Shown here piece after piece: positions 7,778 to 15,206 of a DNA stretch of 17,435 nucleotides. Every line of letters starts with the position of its first letter. Position 1 is the stretch's first letter. The DNA comes from an uncultured Bacilli bacterium. GTDB lineage: Bacteria; Bacillota_I; Bacilli_A; RF39; UBA660. Both the position numbers and the translations under genes were made by a program. Where the stretch lies: the NCBI GenBank assembly GCA_948552115.1, contig CAOWNX010000005.1, positions 1 to 17,435 on the forward strand, in the 5' to 3' direction. The notes beneath the pieces were generated by a model. The model did not search any database, was not told where the DNA came from, and worked only from the letters and a program-made list of their open reading frames with translations.

Positions 7778-7805
7778 AAAAGATCAAGACCATATGATCT
7801 TTTTT
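7778..7805 (+). terminator. Intrinsic terminator after agrD
   Basis: AAAAGATCA (7778-7786) pairs perfectly with TGATCTTTT (7795-7803) around an eight-base loop and ends in a T-run. It closes the agrBD operon only a few bases from the convergent kinase stop. In the other direction the T-run is shorter. Confidence 0.85.
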
Positions 7806-7811
7806 CTTATT

Positions 7812-9092
7812 TTAATTTAAATGTTTTTCAATGATTATTTCATTTAGAAATAAGTCATTAATAATAGATGTTTTTAACTTTAATTTTCTTCTCCCAATTA
7901 AAGAAAATAATCCTATTCCATGACCACTATTTTTTGTTGTATATTTGATAGTTCCTAATTTTTCTAAATCTAATAAATCCTCAAATGTATTAATTATTTT
8001 AATTTGGTAAGATAGTTCGTCTTCTTTCATATCAATCATTAATATTTTTTCTTTTGTTTTAGAAGTCGCTTGTAGAGCATTATCAATTAGAATTCCTAAA
8101 GCTTCACATAATAAATTATAACTTCTTGGAGTTAAATTATTGTATAAATCACTTTTAATATTATTATCTACTCCTAACCTAATTTCTTTGTTTTTAAAAT
8201 AATACATTTTTTCATATATTATTCTGTTTATACCGAGTGGCATTTTCTTTATATTTGGCGTATCTAAGGATGTTTCATTGTATTCATTTATTATATCGTC
8301 TATTAAATTTATTGTTTTTTTATTTGCGACTGTTTTTAGTCCATTTAGTTGATGAAAAATATTATGTTTAAATACTCTGTAATCATCAAGTAATGTAATA
8401 TAAAATTCATTATCTTTAATTAAATAATCATTTGTTTCCTTGAGTGTGTAATTATTATATTCCTTATTTATATATACTATCATCAAAATTATTATTGATA
8501 CAGTTAATATATATAAATAAATTTGGAAATCTTCAAAATTTTTACCTAAAGTAATATATAGTATTGTAAAACTCAGAGATAAAATAGTGCTTAATAGTAA
8601 TAAAATTCTTAAATATGGAAATTTGATATTCTTTAATTTATTGAATAAAGATTTTAAGTAAGTATTAAACTTTTTCATTCTTGATATTAAAATCAAAATA
8701 ATTAGCATTGGAACTGTGTCTATAGTTTTTAATATTACAACATCTAAATCAGGAAAAATTTTCGATGTAATCAACATTCGAAACATAGTAAAAATATCAA
8801 TCATTAAAGCTATTATGTATATAGCTGTACCATAAAAAAACGTTTCTTTCGAATTTTTTCTAAAAATTAGAAAATATAAAATAAAATAAGAAATTAATGA
8901 AGTAATTGTACTTAAAGATTCTAATTTATAATTATATTCTATTGCTACAACTATTGAAAAAAGTGGCACACATAATAAATATATCCAATGCGTTTTTTCA
9001 TTTTTATTTGTTAAAATATTAAAACAGTATACACATACTAATTCAGCAATACAAGTTGAAAAAAAGCAAATTATATTATCTAGATTGAACAT
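7812..9092 (-). CDS. agrC: AgrC-type sensor histidine kinase
   Basis: The 426-residue product has a six-segment hydrophobic N-terminus (about 1-210), the form of AgrC/ComD peptide receptors (HPK10 group). A cytoplasmic kinase follows. The phosphoacceptor region is FKHNIFHQLNGLKT with His243, the N-box ALGILIDNALQA with Asn338, and the G-box NSGHGIGLFSL (388-398). It should sense the cyclic peptide outside the cell and phosphorylate the regulator encoded upstream. The ATG lies inside the end of the regulator gene (13-base overlap), indicating translational coupling. Unlike the staphylococcal agrBDCA order, it faces agrBD tail to tail and follows its regulator. The ligand is inferred from proximity. 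Confidence 0.92.
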   Translation of the reverse strand: MFNLDNIICFFSTCIAELVCVYCFNILTNKNEKTHWIYLLCVPLFSIVVAIEYNYKLESLSTITSLISYFILYFLIFRKNSKETFFYGTAIYIIALMIDIFTMFRMLITSKIFPDLDVVILKTIDTVPMLIILILISRMKKFNTYLKSLFNKLKNIKFPYLRILLLLSTILSLSFTILYITLGKNFEDFQIYLYILTVSIIILMIVYINKEYNNYTLKETNDYLIKDNEFYITLLDDYRVFKHNIFHQLNGLKTVANKKTINLIDDIINEYNETSLDTPNIKKMPLGINRIIYEKMYYFKNKEIRLGVDNNIKSDLYNNLTPRSYNLLCEALGILIDNALQATSKTKEKILMIDMKEDELSYQIKIINTFEDLLDLEKLGTIKYTTKNSGHGIGLFSLIGRRKLKLKTSIINDLFLNEIIIEKHLN

Positions 9093-9799
9093 ACTCTTTC
9101 TACCTCCTTTTTGTACTTCTTAGAGAGATATTCTATTTTTTGACCGTTATCTAATATAAAGTGATTCTTTGGCCAATTCCATTCGTGTACTCTTTGATGA
9201 TTGGTAATACAGCTTCGATGGGTTTGAATAAAGCGATCGTCTAACAAAGAAATTATATCATTTAATGTCATATTTAATTTAAATACATTTGTATCAGTAT
9301 GAATTAATACTTTTCGTTCTTCTTTGTCTCTTGTAATATAGGTTATCGCACGATAGTAAATTTGTAAATCCACATTTCTATTTGATACTGTAAACATTTT
9401 ATTATCAAAATTCTTTTTAAAAATTAATTCAATATCTTTTTCTAATCTTTTTTCCATATTAAAAAACTTCTCTATAAAATCAAAAACTTCATATACACTA
9501 CGATATACTGTTTCAAACATTTTATCATGACATGTAATGAATATGATTTCACTTTCCCAATCTTTTTCTCTAATCATTTTTGCAATTTCAATGCCACTCG
9601 TTTTTGTTTCCAATTCTATGTCCATGATATATACTTTTCGAAAGGAATTATCATCAATAATCTTTTTTAATTCTTTTGTATACTTTGTAAAGTATTTAAT
9701 ATCAATAGAGTTATCTTTACTTATAACTACTCTTCTCAGTACTTCTTTAATTGTGTCTTGAGTCTTCTTATCATCTTCAACTATAATAAAACTAGTCAT
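9080..9799 (-). CDS. agrA: AgrA-like response regulator, REC plus LytTR
   Basis: The 239-residue protein starts at MTSFIIVEDD (ATG 9799, preceded by AAGGAAGG), which aligns with the start of AgrA; an upstream in-frame ATG has no ribosome site. The receiver domain (1-125) holds the acidic pair in VEDD, phosphoacceptor Asp60 (YIMDIEL), Thr89 and Lys111 (DFIEKF). The LytTR DNA-binding domain (about 138-239) holds YRAITYITRDK and DDRFIQTHRSCITN. It should activate agrBD, and perhaps other genes, when phosphorylated by the kinase it overlaps. Order regulator then kinase, both from an extended -10 promoter at 9834-9842. Confidence 0.93.
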   Translation of the reverse strand: MTSFIIVEDDKKTQDTIKEVLRRVVISKDNSIDIKYFTKYTKELKKIIDDNSFRKVYIMDIELETKTSGIEIAKMIREKDWESEIIFITCHDKMFETVYRSVYEVFDFIEKFFNMEKRLEKDIELIFKKNFDNKMFTVSNRNVDLQIYYRAITYITRDKEERKVLIHTDTNVFKLNMTLNDIISLLDDRFIQTHRSCITNHQRVHEWNWPKNHFILDNGQKIEYLSKKYKKEVERVCSI

Positions 9800-9833
9800 A
9801 TTACTTAATCCTTCCTTATGTTTACTAGTGGCA

Positions 9834-9842
9834 ATTATATCA
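9834..9842 (-). promoter_or_regulatory. Extended -10 promoter for the agrA-agrC operon
   Basis: Minus strand TGATATAAT, 34 bases before the regulator ATG. TGAACA 16 bases upstream could be a weak -35. There is no CAAAGTT motif here, so this operon may be constitutive while agrBD is autoinduced. Confidence 0.55.
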
Positions 9843-9861
9843 TAAATTTTGATTTTGTTCA

Positions 9862-9893
9862 TCAAAAAAACACAATTTTTTAAAAATCGTGTT
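9862..9893 (-). terminator. Intrinsic terminator overlapping the end of the actin-like gene
   Basis: Minus strand AACACGATTTTT and AAAAATTGTGTT (9882-9893 with 9869-9880) form a 12-bp stem with one G-U pair, followed by a T-run. The stop codon is in the stem and tight loop. It ends the sporulation cluster and insulates the agrA-agrC promoter. Confidence 0.75.
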
Positions 9894-10491
9894 GAAAAGC
9901 AGTAGTTAATAAATAATCTTGGTAGTTTTCGTAATATAAAATTATTTTATTATATTTTTTTTCTAATTTGATTGTTATTTCTGGAATCATTGAATTATTT
10001 CCAATTAAAATTATTTTTTTTATATTAGGGTAATATTCTATTATTTTATCAATTTGTTCTGTAATTTGGAACAAATTTTTTTCATCCCAAATTCTAACTT
10101 CTTTTTTGTTTTTATTTAGTATGGTAAGAAATGCATAATCTGAATTTAAATTAATCCATAATAAGTTCTTTTTTAGTTGATATAGATTTATTTCTTTTAA
10201 AATTTTTAATTCTTGAAATGGAAGTTCTTCAAAGCAGATTCGAATGATTTCTTTATCGATTTGATTAAAATCAGGGGGAGTAATCCAAATTAAAATGTTT
10301 TTATAAAATCGTTTTGTTATTTTATTCTTTTTTAAGAAATTAATAAATTCTTTTATAAATTTAGGATAATGAATAATTTTTCCTTTTTTTATTATTTTAC
10401 TAGATAATACACAATTTAAAATGATATTTTCTCTTTCTATTAGTATTTTTATTTCATCATCCACTAGATACATATATATTTTATTTGTCAT
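9880..10491 (-). CDS. Shrunken, degenerate MreB/Mbl-like actin-fold protein
   Basis: The 203-residue product aligns by eye, in order, with segments of Mbl/MreB. ILIWITPPDFNQIDKEII (67-84) matches the segment that in Mbl reads MLICCPTN. LLWINLNSDYAFLTIL (110-125) lies where VVDIGGGTTDIAVI would be. KIILIGNNSMIPEI (159-172) lies where VIITGGGALL would be, and YYENYQDYLLTTAF (186-199) matches the ENPMDCVAIGTG end. The glycine-rich ATP-binding loops are replaced, and about 130 residues, mostly subdomain IIB, are missing. It starts ten bases after spoIIID, exactly where Bacillus carries mbl. It probably cannot bind ATP or polymerise normally. A distant FtsA/PilM-like fold is an alternative. Family by remote similarity; function unknown. 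Confidence 0.6.
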   Translation of the reverse strand: MTNKIYMYLVDDEIKILIERENIILNCVLSSKIIKKGKIIHYPKFIKEFINFLKKNKITKRFYKNILIWITPPDFNQIDKEIIRICFEELPFQELKILKEINLYQLKKNLLWINLNSDYAFLTILNKNKKEVRIWDEKNLFQITEQIDKIIEYYPNIKKIILIGNNSMIPEITIKLEKKYNKIILYYENYQDYLLTTAFQHDF

Positions 10492-10501
10492 TTTGTATCC
10501 C

Positions 10502-10747
10502 TCATTTAGCTTTTTGATATTTTAATTTTGTTGATTCTCCACCTTTTATGTGTCTTATCGTTTTATGTGTTTCTAATTTCTTTTTTACTTCTTTATATTT
10601 TTCTGGATTTATTTTACTTAGATGGTTATTTAAATCTTTATGTATGGCACTTTTACTACGTTTTAGTATTTGACTTAATTCTCTTATCGTTATATCTTGG
10701 TTTAAAAAATAGTCTGCTTCTTTTATAATTTTCTTTTTATCTAACAA
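10502..10747 (-). CDS. spoIIID: SpoIIID sporulation transcription factor
   Basis: SpoIIID is a small HTH regulator that tunes sigma-E genes in the mother cell. The product shows the HTH ITIRELSQILKRSKSAIHKDL and the hallmark C-terminus HKTIRHIKGGESTKLKY, nearly as in Bacillus. I place the start at TTG 10747, nine bases after AAGGGG (81 residues). The TTG at 10756 touches the ribosome site and cannot be used. Neighbours are a spoIIQ-like gene 50 bases upstream and the mbl-like gene ten bases downstream, the classical spoIIQ-spoIIID-mbl order. Confidence 0.95.
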   Translation of the reverse strand: MLDKKKIIKEADYFLNQDITIRELSQILKRSKSAIHKDLNNHLSKINPEKYKEVKKKLETHKTIRHIKGGESTKLKYQKAK

Positions 10748-10797
10748 ATTTAACAACCCCTTATTTATATATATTGTAATAAGAGGTTATTCATGAT

Positions 10798-11436
10798 TTA
10801 CTGCATGTCTTCTAAGTTCATTTCATAAAATTTTAGAGGATTTATTAAATTTCCATCCATATATACTTCAAATAGTAGACAGTTTTGTTTTTCATTTTCT
10901 AGTTTATTTGATCCACTGGTACCAATGATATCATTTGTTTTTACATTACTTCCTTCACTGACTTTTACATCACTTAAGCTATAGTAAACGGTTGTAACAT
11001 GATTATTGTATTCAATGGTTACAACAGAACCTAAAATTTCATCTTCTTTAATTTCTTTGACTGTTCCATCAACACTTGCTAAAATTTCAAATGATTCATC
11101 ACTTGTATAAAGTATTCCAGTATTTTGCATGTAGGTATTTTGATAATATATTAGCGAATTTTGTTGAGTTGTTGTATCGTCTTCTGATTGATAAAATGAT
11201 TTGCTTATTTTTACACTATCTTTATTAAATGGAATAATTGGTTTTTCTGGAATCGAATTTACTACCATTTGATCTGGATTATTCTCTTTTTGTTCAAATA
11301 CTACATGATCTTCATTATTTGCTGGAGCTTTATAATTAAAACTATGGTTTAAAAAATAAACTGTCATAAACAAACAAATTACTGAAATTATATAAATACT
11401 TGGTAATACAAATCCTTTCAATTTTCTTTTTTTCAT
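10798..11436 (-). CDS. spoIIQ: SpoIIQ-like membrane-anchored M23/LytM protein
   Basis: A 212-residue protein with one N-terminal membrane anchor (about 8-29), a variable extracytoplasmic stretch and a LytM/M23 domain (about 105-205: ILASVDGTVKEI, VTIEYNNHVTTVYYSL, NVKTNDIIGTSGSN, LLFEVYMDG). In Bacillus SpoIIQ in the forespore meets SpoIIIAH across the septum, supporting engulfment and the feeding channel. The HxH of active M23 peptidases is replaced by CLLFEV and the first His is also absent, so it is a scaffold and not an enzyme, like Bacillus SpoIIQ and unlike most clostridial ones. AGGAAGGTG precedes the ATG. A sigma-F promoter lies directly upstream. Confidence 0.85.
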   Translation of the reverse strand: MKKRKLKGFVLPSIYIISVICLFMTVYFLNHSFNYKAPANNEDHVVFEQKENNPDQMVVNSIPEKPIIPFNKDSVKISKSFYQSEDDTTTQQNSLIYYQNTYMQNTGILYTSDESFEILASVDGTVKEIKEDEILGSVVTIEYNNHVTTVYYSLSDVKVSEGSNVKTNDIIGTSGSNKLENEKQNCLLFEVYMDGNLINPLKFYEMNLEDMQ

Positions 11437-11455
11437 GGTCTCACCTTCCTACTTG

Positions 11456-11485
11456 TATTTTGACCATAAAATTTTTATTTTATAC
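11456..11485 (-). promoter_or_regulatory. Sigma-F-type promoter for spoIIQ
   Basis: Minus strand GTATA (11481-11485), a 15-base spacer and GGTCAAAATA (11456-11465) match the Bacillus sigma-F consensus GYATA-N15-GGnnAnAHTR at every defined position. The leader would be only about 13 bases, enough for the ribosome site. Known biology: spoIIQ is sigma-F controlled in B. subtilis. Confidence 0.75.
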
Positions 11486-11487
11486 AA

Positions 11488-12453
11488 TTATATTTTAGAA
11501 ATTTCAATATTTTGATAATAATGATTTAATATGTCTGTATAATTACTTCCTTCTTTCGCCATTCCATTGGCTCCATATTGACTCATTCCGACACCATGTC
11601 CATATCCTCTTGTTGTGATATTAATTACATCATTTACCGTGATATCAAAGTCTGTAGAACGTAAATTTAATTTTTTTCTTATATCAGTTCCTTTGAAATC
11701 TTGATTATTAATTGTAATTGTTAATACTCTTCCTGAATTGGTACGATTGATTTGATTAATCATAATATTTTGACAACTGATACCTAAATTAGTACAGAAT
11801 TCTTCTTTAGTTAATGTTTTTGTTACTTCATAATTTTGCAGAGATGGATTATCCCAGCTTGATTCTACACTTGTTAAATAAGGAAGAGATTCTAAAAATA
11901 CTAATTCACTGTTTTCGGTATGTCCATTGCTCATGGAAAAATAAAATGCTTCTATTGTTTTTCCTTCATATGTAATAATCTCCCCTAGCGTTTCTTCTAC
12001 GGCCTGTTTTATTTTGTTATAATTTGTTTGAAAGTTTTCTTTCCATTTATTTTGCATTTGTTCTATATTATTATAGGCTTGATCAGCAACTCCAATGATG
12101 ACATCGTAATCCATTGCTCGATGTTCTTTTTTGTATATTGCAAAGGTTCTTGCAGTTACTGCTTGAGCTTTTAGTGCTTCTAATTCAAAGGATACTGGCA
12201 TTTCTGCAGCAACGACTCCAATGATGTAATCTTCTAAATTCATTTCTTTAATTTCTTTGGTTTCTGGATTATATACTTTAATTGTCGTTTGTTTTAATGG
12301 CTCTTCTTTTTTTTGCTCTTCCATGTTCGATTTTACTTCTTGTTCTTTTTGTTCTTCTTGAAAAGAAAAGTTAGTTTCTTTTACAAAACTAACTTCAATT
12401 ATTAATGCTATCGTAAGTAATCCAATTACTCCACAAAGAATTTTATTTTTCAT
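11488..12453 (-). CDS. spoIID: SpoIID peptidoglycan lytic transglycosylase
   Basis: SpoIID cuts glycan strands during forespore engulfment, with SpoIIM and SpoIIP. This 321-residue protein has an N-terminal membrane anchor (about 5-25), a charged linker rich in Glu, Gln and Lys (30-55) and the SpoIID domain. The catalytic Glu84 sits in VVAAEMP, followed by LKAQAVTARTFAIY. The C-terminus carries RGYGHGVGMSQYGANGMA and ILNHYYQNIEI. Length is normal for the family. GGGTGA precedes the ATG, four bases after the ywzB-like stop, so the two are co-transcribed. In Bacillus a ywzB-ywmB-murAA-spoIID-spoIIQ order is known; here ywmB and murAA are absent and rpiB stands upstream. Confidence 0.97.
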   Translation of the reverse strand: MKNKILCGVIGLLTIALIIEVSFVKETNFSFQEEQKEQEVKSNMEEQKKEEPLKQTTIKVYNPETKEIKEMNLEDYIIGVVAAEMPVSFELEALKAQAVTARTFAIYKKEHRAMDYDVIIGVADQAYNNIEQMQNKWKENFQTNYNKIKQAVEETLGEIITYEGKTIEAFYFSMSNGHTENSELVFLESLPYLTSVESSWDNPSLQNYEVTKTLTKEEFCTNLGISCQNIMINQINRTNSGRVLTITINNQDFKGTDIRKKLNLRSTDFDITVNDVINITTRGYGHGVGMSQYGANGMAKEGSNYTDILNHYYQNIEISKI

Positions 12454-12457
12454 TTTA

Positions 12458-12658
12458 TCACCCGATTATTTTACTGATATTAAAAAAATCAAAGACAAAA
12501 TTTGTCAGGAGATATCCAAGTATTAAACTTAATATCATAACAAGAATTCTCGCTTCCCAAATTTTATTTTTCTTTATGATTGCATCAAAATTTATACCTG
12601 TTAAAGCATATGCACTGAGCATCACAAAAAATACATAAAAATACACTTTCGGATTCAT
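12458..12658 (-). CDS. YwzB-like DUF1146 small membrane protein
   Basis: The 66-residue product has two hydrophobic segments (about 4-22 and 36-60) joined by the conserved GINFDAIIKKNKIWEARIL, the DUF1146 signature. Its function is unknown. In Bacilli it typically lies just upstream of the murAA/spoIID region, as it does here. Its ATG overlaps the rpiB stop by four bases (ATGA), and spoIID starts four bases after its own stop, so all three are translationally linked. Confidence 0.88.
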   Translation of the reverse strand: MNPKVYFYVFFVMLSAYALTGINFDAIIKKNKIWEARILVMILSLILGYLLTNFVFDFFNISKIIG

Positions 12659-13101
12659 TTAAAATTTTCCGTTTCGTAATTATCTATTTTATCTATTCGT
12701 TTTAAATGCCTTTCTTCCGATGCTGTTTTGGTCGAAATAAATATATCTACAATTTCTTTGGCTAGATTGATATCAATACCTCCAAAAGCTATTATATTTG
12801 CACCATTATGATTTTTTGCTTTGAAGGCATCATCACTATTTACTACCCTAGCACATCGTATTCCTTTTACTTTGTTCGCAGCAATACTTATTCCAATTCC
12901 ATTCCCACATATTAATATGCCTAAAGCGTCTTTATTTCTTTTTACTTTTTTAGCAATATCAAATGCAAAATCTGGATAATCATCCAATTCATTATTTTCA
13001 ATAGAAGAAGCTTCTACATCAAAATTTTCTTCTTTTAAATACTTCACAATTTGATTTTTTAATTCTACTCCTCGATGATCTGCTCCAATGTATATTTTCA
13101 T
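12655..13101 (-). CDS. rpiB: Ribose-5-phosphate isomerase B
   Basis: RpiB interconverts ribose 5-phosphate and ribulose 5-phosphate in the pentose phosphate pathway. The 148-residue protein shows the family features: MKIYIGADHRG at the start (Asp8, His9), GILICGNGIGISIAANK with catalytic Cys65, the KNHNGANIIAFGG segment with His98, and RIDKI near the end. The start overlaps the stop of the ATP-grasp gene by four bases. The RpiB/LacAB family also includes sugar-phosphate isomerases for allose or galactose, but no such pathway genes are near, so the housekeeping role is preferred. Confidence 0.93.
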   Translation of the reverse strand: MKIYIGADHRGVELKNQIVKYLKEENFDVEASSIENNELDDYPDFAFDIAKKVKRNKDALGILICGNGIGISIAANKVKGIRCARVVNSDDAFKAKNHNGANIIAFGGIDINLAKEIVDIFISTKTASEERHLKRIDKIDNYETENFK

Positions 13102-14090
13102 TGTTCTAACTCCCTTTCTTCTGCTTGTTTAAAAACTGGTAGTAGTCCTACATTTCCTTCTCTGTGTGCAGGAAGACCATAGATTTCGTGTTCTGGAAAT
13201 TCTGTTGCATCTAATAATGAACAATTTCTACTTCCTACTACAATATCCCAACCAACATAACCAACTTCTGGAATTTCTACACAGGCATTTTCACATAATT
13301 CAATGACTTCTTGAAATCTAGGAATTTGTAATCCTACAATTTGTTTTTTTGTAATTGGGTGATGTTCATAAGTTGTACCATATTTATTTACTGCTGGATA
13401 TATTATAGATCCTGTATGGATATCAATTGGTACAATTAATCCTTCTTCGCTGTAATTATCTACTATTTTATGATTATTTCCTATTTTTAAATAACAGGCA
13501 ACGATTTTTCCTAATAGTGTTACCACTCTTATTGTATTTATACTTTCTAAATGAAGTTTATTTAATTTATCACATTGTTCTATTACTTCTTCAATGAGTG
13601 TTTGTTTATTTTCCACCAATTCTTCATATAAATCCTTTAGTTTCCATTCTGTTGTATCAAATTTTTCAATTTTGTTTCCGTTTTGAGAAATGGATGGTTT
13701 GGCAATTATCACAGGATGTTTCTTGCAAAATTCTGCAAATGCTATTTTATTTTTCCCATTTAATTCTAACCAATCACGGTTTAAATAATTGTCGAAAACT
13801 TTGTTAAATTCGGATTTGTTATGAAAAAAATGTGTGTATTTTGGATTGTTATATTTTGTACAATATTCGTTGTTAATTCCCTTTGTTATAATCGTTAAAC
13901 GTTCATATTTTGTCATTTCATACATTTTAAAGGTATAATAGTCATTTGGATTTGCTTTATATTTTATTGCACATTTTATCATGTCCCAAAAGATGGTAAT
14001 CCTTTTTTTATCCATTCTTTTGGCTGCTCTATTTGTTTCAGAAAATATATTTGTTTTTTTCTTCTTTCTTTTTTCTTTTGTTAGATTCAT
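13098..14090 (-). CDS. Sugar-transfer-associated ATP-grasp family protein
   Basis: The 330-residue protein resembles the ATP-grasp group linked to polysaccharide or sugar transfer (alpha-L-glutamate-ligase-related). VIIAKPSISQNGNKIEKF (about residues 126-143) is the ATP-lysine region. TLIEEVIEQCDKLNKLH leads to SINTIRVVTLLGKIVACYLKIG. The metal-binding end is VGYVGWDIVV with LLDATEFPEHE, where family members often show an Asn and here Glu or Asp. The N-terminus is strongly basic. The start at 14090 has GGGG before it; the ATG at 14108 overlaps the -10 box. It heads the rpiB-ywzB-spoIID run with a four-base overlap. Substrate unknown; an envelope or spore-surface polymer is a guess from context. 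Confidence 0.8.
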   Translation of the reverse strand: MNLTKEKRKKKKTNIFSETNRAAKRMDKKRITIFWDMIKCAIKYKANPNDYYTFKMYEMTKYERLTIITKGINNEYCTKYNNPKYTHFFHNKSEFNKVFDNYLNRDWLELNGKNKIAFAEFCKKHPVIIAKPSISQNGNKIEKFDTTEWKLKDLYEELVENKQTLIEEVIEQCDKLNKLHLESINTIRVVTLLGKIVACYLKIGNNHKIVDNYSEEGLIVPIDIHTGSIIYPAVNKYGTTYEHHPITKKQIVGLQIPRFQEVIELCENACVEIPEVGYVGWDIVVGSRNCSLLDATEFPEHEIYGLPAHREGNVGLLPVFKQAEERELEQ

Positions 14091-14106
14091 AAATATCCCC
14101 ATAACC

Positions 14107-14115
14107 ATTATATCA
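14107..14115 (-). promoter_or_regulatory. Extended -10 promoter of the ATP-grasp/rpiB/spoIID run
   Basis: Minus strand TGATATAAT, 16 bases before the chosen start at 14090. No clear -35. It is a vegetative-type promoter, so sporulation genes further down need additional promoters, as found for spoIIQ. Confidence 0.5.
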
Positions 14116-14125
14116 CAATTTTATG

Positions 14126-14506
14126 TTATATGTATTTTTGGGTAATGTAATCGATGAATGGAAGCCAGTTTTCTGGATAGGTAATGGTTCCTTCTTTTTT
14201 ATAAATGATTTCATTATCTTCATAAGAAAATTCCCATATTTTTTTTAAATCTGGATAATCTACATTTGAATTATCCCAATGATCTGGACTATTTTCAATA
14301 CTTTGATATATTTTTTTTATTTCTCTTTGGAGATTGGAAAATTCTTCTTTTCTTATTTTTATTTTTTTTGATATTTCTACTTGATAAGTGTCATCAAATT
14401 TTATTAAAATAATATTTAAATTTTTTTGTTTATCTTTTAATTCAATATTTTTAAAATGATCTGTCATTAGTTTTATTCGTAGTTCTTTTTCTAATTTTTC
14501 TTTCAT
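14126..14506 (-). CDS. Hypothetical charged protein, 126 residues
   Basis: I do not recognise this protein. It starts at ATG 14506 after GGAAGG at normal spacing and ends ten bases before the extended -10 of the ATP-grasp gene. The sequence is rich in Lys, Glu and Ile, with no signal peptide or membrane segment, so it should be cytosolic. The N-terminal 50 residues could form helix then strands (LNIILIKFDDTYQVEI). The C-terminal third is rich in Trp, Tyr and Asp (PDHWDNSNVDYPDLKKIWEF, then PENWLPFIDYI), a pattern of small soluble binding or immunity-like proteins, but nothing ties it to one. A divergent unrecognised gene starts about 110 bases away. Confidence 0.7.
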   Translation of the reverse strand: MKEKLEKELRIKLMTDHFKNIELKDKQKNLNIILIKFDDTYQVEISKKIKIRKEEFSNLQREIKKIYQSIENSPDHWDNSNVDYPDLKKIWEFSYEDNEIIYKKEGTITYPENWLPFIDYITQKYI

Positions 14507-14578
14507 TTTTATGTTCCTTCCAGATTTAGTTTGAACTTATTTTTTATTTCTATTCTTTCAAAAAAATTATCAATTTTA

Positions 14579-14587
14579 TGATATAAT
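14579..14587 (+). promoter_or_regulatory. Extended -10 promoter of the gene at 14615
   Basis: TGATATAAT on the plus strand, 27 bases before the ATG and with GGAG between. The -35 region is poor. Confidence 0.5.
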
Positions 14588-14614
14588 TTTTTTAATATTT
14601 TACGGAGTTTTCCT

Positions 14615-15108
14615 ATGAATATTCTAAACTTTTTTCATGCTGAATTTCTATGGCCCTATGTAACAGGAGAGAAAGATATTCCAAGAAATGATTCTTATAC
14701 TGTTTATTATCGTGCTGCAAGAGATTTTGGAAAATTAAGTGCACTTACTTCTTTACAAAAGGCAACATCCAACCCAAGTTGTAGACCTATTGATTATGAT
14801 TTTATAGATATTATAATGGGATAACAAAAGCAATATTAGCAACGTTAGAAATGGGTCAAACAGAACGCATGCGTATGACAAATTTGAAAATTATGGCAGA
14901 ATATATGGAGCCAAAGTTTACGAATCATCAAAATTATATGCAAGGTTTAGATGTTGTATTAAAAGGGGATATTCGTAATGTATGTGTGTTTGATGTACGA
15001 ATAATAGAGGAAGAGCATAGAAAGAAAACTATTGGTACTTTTGTAGCTTGTTTCAATCATTTTATTCATTTTTATGGAATTGATGAAGTAAAAAAGTTAT
15101 TCATGTAA
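14615..15108 (+). pseudogene. Unrecognised gene split by a one-base frameshift
   Basis: The first frame (69 codons from ATG 14615, with GGAG eight bases upstream and an extended -10 promoter) ends at 14824 in IDYDFIDIIMG then TAA. The overlapping frame continues as GITKAILATLEMGQTERM and runs to 15108. One extra G in the GGG at 14818-14820 would join them into a protein of about 164 residues. I recognise no family. Features are an aromatic start (ILNFFHAEFLWPYV), a Cys-containing middle, and a C-terminal half with DIRNVCVFDVRIIEEEHRKK. It is the only plus-strand gene here besides agrBD. It could be a decayed gene or an intact gene with a sequence error. Confidence 0.6.
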
Positions 15109-15174
15109 ATTATCAAAAGGAAGAAATTTATCGAAGAAATTAATCTTTTTATACTTCTTTCAATAATTTTTTAG

Positions 15175-15206
15175 AAAAGAAAAAAGCTACTCATTTAAGC
15201 AGCTTT
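15175..15206 (-). terminator. Intrinsic terminator overlapping the rpmE stop codon
   Basis: Minus strand AAAGCTGCT (15198-15206) pairs with AGTAGCTTT (15183-15191), 9 bp with one G-U, six-base loop, then a T-rich run. The stop codon lies in the loop. Confidence 0.8.
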
